From: Candidatus Poribacteria bacterium
GTDB lineage: Bacteria; Poribacteria; WGA-4E; WGA-3G
Length of the DNA: 64,000 nt
Reading direction: 5' to 3'
Assembly (NCBI GenBank): GCA_012270865.1
Contig: JAAXHL010000132.1
Location: forward strand, 62,001-126,000
Position 1 is the stretch's first letter. Every line of letters starts with the position of its first letter. Shown here in pieces: positions 60,146 to 64,000 of this stretch. The position numbers were made by a program, and so were the translations under genes. A model generated the notes under the pieces. That model was not told the DNA's origin. It made no database searches and saw only the letters and a list, made by a program, of their open reading frames with translations.

Positions 60146-61501
60146 ATGTTTAGGCTTTTTCTGGCTACGTTGTTAGCCATTTCAATGCTCTCTTGTGACC
60201 AAGATGTTGAAAACAGTGCGGGTTTAGCAACAACTTTAGGAGACCTGCGGTCAGAATACGAAAATGCACCCGGCGCACCAGCAGTCTGTGCTGTGGAAGA
60301 CAACAGAGGCGAATTCAATTCAGACAGATTGCTTGCGTCTTATGAAAAGTTTTATGCGGATTATGACCCAGTGGACGCAGATGGAGACCAAGCGTACGCA
60401 GTCATCGTCGCGCGAAAAAGGCGGAACATACATACGATCCGCGTTGTCAGGATTAACGCGAACATCCGAGAGAAGCGGGCCGACAACAAGTACGTCCGTG
60501 GTTTTGACGCGTGTCAAGCGGCAAACGATTTTAGAACGCTTGTGCTAAACGATTATCACGGCATCCAACTCGCAGAGACACAACCGGTCGGTCAAATGGG
60601 TATGTGGAGACTTTTCATATACCGGCAGAGTTTGAATTTCAAACTTGACATCCAAGCGACCGATGGGATGGGTCTTGAAAAAAGCGGGTACATGGTGTAT
60701 GACTACCCCGACTATGACGAGACGACAACTTTCCCCGATGAACAAGCAGCACTTCAGAAGCGTAAAGAACTGATGCTTGATTATACGAAAGGGGCAGAAA
60801 CGAAACAAGGGGGTCTCGTTATCTATTTCTTTGAGATCGCACCCAACGGTTTCCCATTCGACACCTACGAAATCAAGGGTGAGAACTCACGTCCTTGGAT
60901 CCAAGGCGGTCGTTGGCGTAGAATTTCTGCAATGGGTGAAGATAGTGATACGTTTGAGGCGGATGTTACGCTTGCCGATGCACAAGCCGATGGCTTGTAT
61001 ATCTGGAACAACACCCATGTCTTTGAGTGTGGAATTAGCACTGATAAGATTGATATTAATCAAGATGGCGTAAAAAGTGTTAGTAACCCAAATGAATTAG
61101 ATACGGATGGAGACGGATTTCACACTCGGAAAGATCAAGACTTCAACCAAGATGGCGAGTTTGATGGCAGAGACCTCGCTGCGCTCTTTGGTCAATACAC
61201 GATTGACGGGTCAACGAAAAACCCTGCGCACCCTGACAAACGCGACATCCGGGTCATGCAAGCGTTTGACAAAAACGGTGATGGCTGGTTGGACGCTTCA
61301 GACTTTGGGCGTAGGAGTGATTCGGAACTCACCAAAACGGACATTTGGCGTTTTATCTTCGGAGATTCTGTTTTTGTTCCAAGACCCGGACGCTGTGATA
61401 CGGTCGTTGGTGCAGAGTACTTCCCACGTCAGAAAGAGGGTATCTCAGGTGAGATTTGGGCGCAGCATCGGCGAGATTCTTGGCTTGAATTTGGGGAATA
61501 A
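60146..61501 (+). CDS. secreted lipoprotein-like protein with EF-hand/dockerin-type calcium loops
   Basis: This 451-residue protein has a hydrophobic N-terminus ending in SMLSCDQD, a weak lipoprotein box, so it is probably a surface lipoprotein. Residues 40-280 have no family I recognise. Residues 290-380 contain EF-hand-like loops: DINQDGVKSV, DTDGDGFHTRKDQDFNQDGE and DKNGDGWLDASDFG, where the DxDxDG spacing would bind calcium. The last 70 residues are again unique. An AAGGAG precedes the ATG. Relatives occur as cell-surface scaffolding or adhesion proteins. Confidence 0.7.
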   Translation: MFRLFLATLLAISMLSCDQDVENSAGLATTLGDLRSEYENAPGAPAVCAVEDNRGEFNSDRLLASYEKFYADYDPVDADGDQAYAVIVARKRRNIHTIRVVRINANIREKRADNKYVRGFDACQAANDFRTLVLNDYHGIQLAETQPVGQMGMWRLFIYRQSLNFKLDIQATDGMGLEKSGYMVYDYPDYDETTTFPDEQAALQKRKELMLDYTKGAETKQGGLVIYFFEIAPNGFPFDTYEIKGENSRPWIQGGRWRRISAMGEDSDTFEADVTLADAQADGLYIWNNTHVFECGISTDKIDINQDGVKSVSNPNELDTDGDGFHTRKDQDFNQDGEFDGRDLAALFGQYTIDGSTKNPAHPDKRDIRVMQAFDKNGDGWLDASDFGRRSDSELTKTDIWRFIFGDSVFVPRPGRCDTVVGAEYFPRQKEGISGEIWAQHRRDSWLEFGE

Positions 61502-61502
61502 G

Positions 61503-61586
61503 ATGAAAACGCAATTCACGGCAAGCATTTCGCAAGAGACGGAAATGTTTATCACGCAATGTTTAGAAATAGATATTGCCAGTTGA
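61503..61586 (+). pseudogene. HicB/UPF0150-type antitoxin N-terminal stub
   Basis: A 27-codon frame reads MKTQFTASISQETEMFITQC and stops after LEIDIAS. It matches the first strand of HicB-like proteins ('x-x-E-x-x-x-IxxCPExDIASQG'). The TGA replaces the following codon, and the palindrome at 61589 begins directly after. No HicA toxin is present. Confidence 0.6.
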
Positions 61587-61588
61587 CC

Positions 61589-61615
61589 GTAGGGGCTGGG
61601 TTACCCAGCCCCTAC
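61589..61615. repeat. GTAGGGGCTGGGTTACCC palindrome, copy 2
   Basis: GTAGGGGCTGGG TTA CCCAGCCCCTAC is a perfect inverted repeat. Its insertion appears to have cut the HicB-like frame. Confidence 0.78.
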
Positions 61616-61688
61616 GAGCGCGCAACGTTATCGTGGCGTGTCAACGCATTGATCTTTTCGTGTCTGCCGTTCAACCCAACCGACACGC

Positions 61689-63110
61689 CTAATTTCTGTT
61701 TTTTCTCGAAAACCAATCACCTGTGACCTCTTCAAACGGCTCAACAGGTTCAAACGGCTCATCATAATCCCCACCGTTATGACTCACCTTACAGGAGTCG
61801 AGCCATTGACGCAGGGACTCGCGAGTTTGCCCTAATCGCTCGCGTTGTTCATCTGCCAAGTTGACGGTTTCTCCGCGGTCTTCAATCATATCAAAACACA
61901 AATCTTCGCTGCCATCATCTGATAGATTCGTCAAGCATTTATACCGGTTATCGGTCATAGCGATGGTCGGTGCCTGAAACATCAAGTTTTTTCGACTATT
62001 GAACCGATACGGAATCGGGGTCGGACGTTCCGTCATGTCTCCTTCAATCATTGGTAGCAGACTGATACCGTCAATGGGGCGATTGTCGGGCATTGCAAAT
62101 TGCAGGGTTTCGGCGATTGTCGGGAAGTAATCCAGGGTACTGCACGGCATTTCCACCACACGTCCAGGGTCAGCATGACCCGGCCAGTGCAAGAAGGCAG
62201 GCACCCCTACACCGCCATCGAACAGAGAACGTTTGCGTCCGCGCAAGCCACCTGTCGAACCCCGATTACGACCCTCCTGACCTGTGCGCCCTTCGGGCCC
62301 GTTGTCCGAACAGAACCAGATCATCGTGTCTTGCGATACACCCCATGCTGCCAAAGTGTGATACAACCGCCCCACCTGATCGTCTATTGCCGTAATACAG
62401 CCGTAATAGTGTTGCTCGTTTTTGCTGTATTCGGCGTACATTTTGCGGTATTCCGGTCCAGCAAAGACCGGGGTATGCGGCGCGTGAAACCAGATGGTCG
62501 TAAAGAACGGTTCGCCCTTTTCGAGCGTCTGTTCAATAAACGCAATTGCGCGATCCATCAACACCCGGGAATCGCAGCCTTTTAGGTTCTCCGTAGCCAG
62601 TTTCCCATTCTCGTAGTAAGGCGATGCCCACGGGCGGTCCGAACGTCTATCACCCCTCTCGACCCCTACTGCGGGGTCCCAAGTCGGAACTGCATACTCC
62701 GTCGCAAAAGACGCATCGTAATCCCGTTCCCACGGCGGCGCGTAATTACGCGCCGGCTCCCGATCAGGCTTCCCCGAATAATTCGGGTCCAACGTTCCAA
62801 GATGCCATTTCCCAAAATGTCCGGTTGCATAGCCAGACGATTTTAGCATTCGTGCCAGCGTCATTTCTTGCGCGGGTAAGTGCCCACGATTCGCGTGTGT
62901 TACGCCGTATCGAAAATAATGCCGCCCCGTCAAACACGTCCCCCGCGTCGGGGAACAGACCGGACCTCCGGCATAAAACCGCGTAAATCGGATCCCGTCA
63001 CTCGCCAGCCTGTCCAAATTCGGCGTTTTGATAATTTCGTTGCCGTTAAATCCGACATCGCCATATCCAAGGTCGTCGCACATCATTAAAATTATGTTCG
63101 GTGAACGCAT
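61689..63110 (-). CDS. type I sulfatase, third copy (distinct subfamily)
   Basis: This 473-residue sulfatase starts at the ATG at 63110 (GGAGGTAAAA upstream). Metal site: PNIILMMCDDLGYGDVGF. Formylglycine motif: CSPTRGTCLTGRHYFRYGVT (CxPTR type). GHFGKWHLG, WFHAPHTP and WFCSDNGPEGR complete the catalytic region. It differs from the tandem pair at 2826 and 4565 and resembles arylsulfatase A/N-acetylgalactosamine-sulfatase types. There is no signal peptide, so it would act in the cytoplasm unless processed otherwise. It is followed by a palindromic repeat. Confidence 0.92.
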   Translation of the reverse strand: MRSPNIILMMCDDLGYGDVGFNGNEIIKTPNLDRLASDGIRFTRFYAGGPVCSPTRGTCLTGRHYFRYGVTHANRGHLPAQEMTLARMLKSSGYATGHFGKWHLGTLDPNYSGKPDREPARNYAPPWERDYDASFATEYAVPTWDPAVGVERGDRRSDRPWASPYYENGKLATENLKGCDSRVLMDRAIAFIEQTLEKGEPFFTTIWFHAPHTPVFAGPEYRKMYAEYSKNEQHYYGCITAIDDQVGRLYHTLAAWGVSQDTMIWFCSDNGPEGRTGQEGRNRGSTGGLRGRKRSLFDGGVGVPAFLHWPGHADPGRVVEMPCSTLDYFPTIAETLQFAMPDNRPIDGISLLPMIEGDMTERPTPIPYRFNSRKNLMFQAPTIAMTDNRYKCLTNLSDDGSEDLCFDMIEDRGETVNLADEQRERLGQTRESLRQWLDSCKVSHNGGDYDEPFEPVEPFEEVTGDWFSRKNRN

Positions 63111-63439
63111 TTTTACCTCCATCCTCTCCCGCTGTTTTATTTTTTACTGTAGTTTGGACAGTTTTCAAGACTCACGTTATATTACAGTAGAACCGGTAAT
63201 TATTTGCATGCGTGAGGGAAACGTAGGGGTTGGGTTACCCAACCCCTACGAGTTACAAGTGTAAACTTATTTTCGGAATTTATAATTACTATAAACCTAA
63301 ACTGTTGTCTAAGCAGAAGTCTAGGACCATTTGCTAAACTTATATTAGGCGATATTATAGATATATCATATATATAAAATATGTCTTTATGTAAGTAATT
63401 ATACTCTAATTTAACGCCTGTGTCAAATTATAGTGAAAC
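63111..63439. other. non-coding gap with a palindrome
   Basis: No gene is seen. It is AT-rich, with GTAGGGGTTGGGTTACCCAA at 63223-63249. Confidence 0.45.
63223..63249. repeat. GTAGGGGTTGGGTTACCC palindrome, copy 3
   Basis: GTAGGGGTTGGG TTA CCCAACCCCTAC is perfect and differs from the copy at 61589 by paired substitutions (C to T, G to A), which keep the hairpin intact. Confidence 0.78.
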
Positions 63440-64000
63440 CTACACGGTGAACTGGATTGTATCGAAACGCCGCGCGACTTCTGCAACCTGCGGTTTCAGC
63501 TCTTCAGGAGTCCCGCCAGAGAGTGCTGCGACGATACATTCCGCAATGTCCGGTGCATCCGTCGGTGTCATCCCCCATCTCGTGACTTCCTGAACACCGA
63601 TCCGCAAGCCAGATGTCCCGACTTCCGGTGATAATCCCGCCGCGCCTGAAATAATATGGCACGCTTCAAGATGGTTCGCAAGCGCGCTGCCTTCACCATA
63701 CTTGTCTACAATCAGTATTAACGTATGTGACTCCGTGAAACCGAGGTCGGCACCCAACATCGGAACACCGCGCTCCGATAACGCTTGACCGAGTGCTTTC
63801 GCGTTCGCGACAATCGCATCCGCTTGTGCCTCACCGCATTCCATCCACTCTATAAATGTCCCCGCCAACGCCGGCAACCGATTCAGGTGGTGGTTGCTCA
63901 TCAACAACGGATAAACACCCCTCGCAACGCGTTCAGCGATAGATGCGTCGTTGGTTAGCACCATTCCGCCCTGCGGTCCCGCAAGCGTCTTATGCGTACT
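63440..64000 (-). CDS. serine hydroxymethyltransferase-like enzyme, C-terminal part; 5' end outside window
   Basis: The track ORF ends at 63964, but reading continues to the window edge as STHKTLAGPQGGMVLTNDAS. This is the PLP-lysine motif of serine hydroxymethyltransferases (STTHKTLRGPRGG). Residues after it, HLNRLPALAGTFIEWMECGE and SGLRIGVQEVTRWGMT, replace the usual 'LRIGTPAxTTRG' with LRIGVQEVTRWG, so this is a diverged member. It interconverts serine and glycine with tetrahydrofolate, or a related amino acid. The N-terminal two-thirds lies beyond the right edge. Confidence 0.85.
   Translation of the reverse strand, partial: STHKTLAGPQGGMVLTNDASIAERVARGVYPLLMSNHHLNRLPALAGTFIEWMECGEAQADAIVANAKALGQALSERGVPMLGADLGFTESHTLILIVDKYGEGSALANHLEACHIISGAAGLSPEVGTSGLRIGVQEVTRWGMTPTDAPDIAECIVAALSGGTPEELKPQVAEVARRFDTIQFTV

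Noticed and set aside
1-64000. rRNA, tRNA, riboswitch and replication origin
   Set aside because: I looked for their usual shapes and conserved boxes by eye and saw none; a covariance search (Infernal, tRNAscan) would be decisive.

Overview
The window looks like a chromosome segment from an uncultured, Gram-negative-type bacterium. The gene set is three formylglycine sulfatases, two phytanoyl-CoA dioxygenase-like enzymes, a DUF5916 outer-membrane-type protein, discoidin and LamG secreted proteins, inositol breakdown genes, Rieske proteins and very many short interspersed palindromic repeats. This resembles Candidatus Poribacteria or a related lineage. That placement is inference from gene content, because no rRNA or tRNA gene was found.

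Layout. 1-8.9 kb: a secreted protein cut by the left edge, a GHMP kinase of archaeal pantoate-kinase type, a Uma2 nuclease, a tandem pair of sulfatases, an ATPase/TOPRIM pair (possible defence) and a PhyH oxygenase. 9-12.5 kb: repeat-rich DNA with toxin-antitoxin pieces, a decayed IS1595-type transposase and an SDR. 12.5-18.1 kb: an AapJQMP-type amino-acid ABC transporter, interrupted by a discoidin-like gene and a repeat. 18.8-26.7 kb: housekeeping and metabolic genes (TPR protein, sulfur-amino-acid PLP enzyme, DNA-alkyl transferase, SCP2 protein, PhyH, VOC, YugP, RadC, RlmB-like). 26.7-33.2 kb: iolD, iolC, an HpcH/HpaI aldolase, a Ser/Thr kinase and a KDPG-type aldolase. 33.4-36.1 kb: two CNNM/CorC paralogues. 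36.1-38.8 kb: an SDR, GTP cyclohydrolase I and a two-domain PTPS, a candidate reduced-pterin (biopterin-like) operon. 38.9-42.6 kb: rhodanese and DUF5916.

42.6-53.2 kb: a MORN/zinc-ribbon protein; an operon of a BtaA-like (DUF3419) enzyme, a haem-oxygenase-fold di-iron enzyme and a GNAT; a frameshifted LamG protein; a MORC-like ATPase-nuclease with a C5 DNA methyltransferase; and an HHH/MORN/HHH cassette with remnants. 53.3-58.8 kb: two Rieske proteins with the same unknown helical domain around two ankyrin proteins. 58.8-64 kb: a repeat-rich gap, an EF-hand lipoprotein-like gene, a HicB-like stub, a third sulfatase and the C-terminal part of a serine hydroxymethyltransferase.

The strongest leads are (1) the DUF3419/di-iron oxidase/GNAT operon, which looks like an uncharacterised small-molecule or lipid pathway; (2) the folE-PTPS-SDR operon, whose fused PTPS has its catalytic residues split between the two halves; (3) a shared C-terminal tail (KL-x-TTWG-x-[IL]-K) on two unrelated secreted proteins; (4) the duplicated Rieske/helical proteins; and (5) a layered set of short mobile palindromes, including a 61-bp unit inserted into two other repeat families and a leader repeat that carries the ribosome-binding site of several genes.
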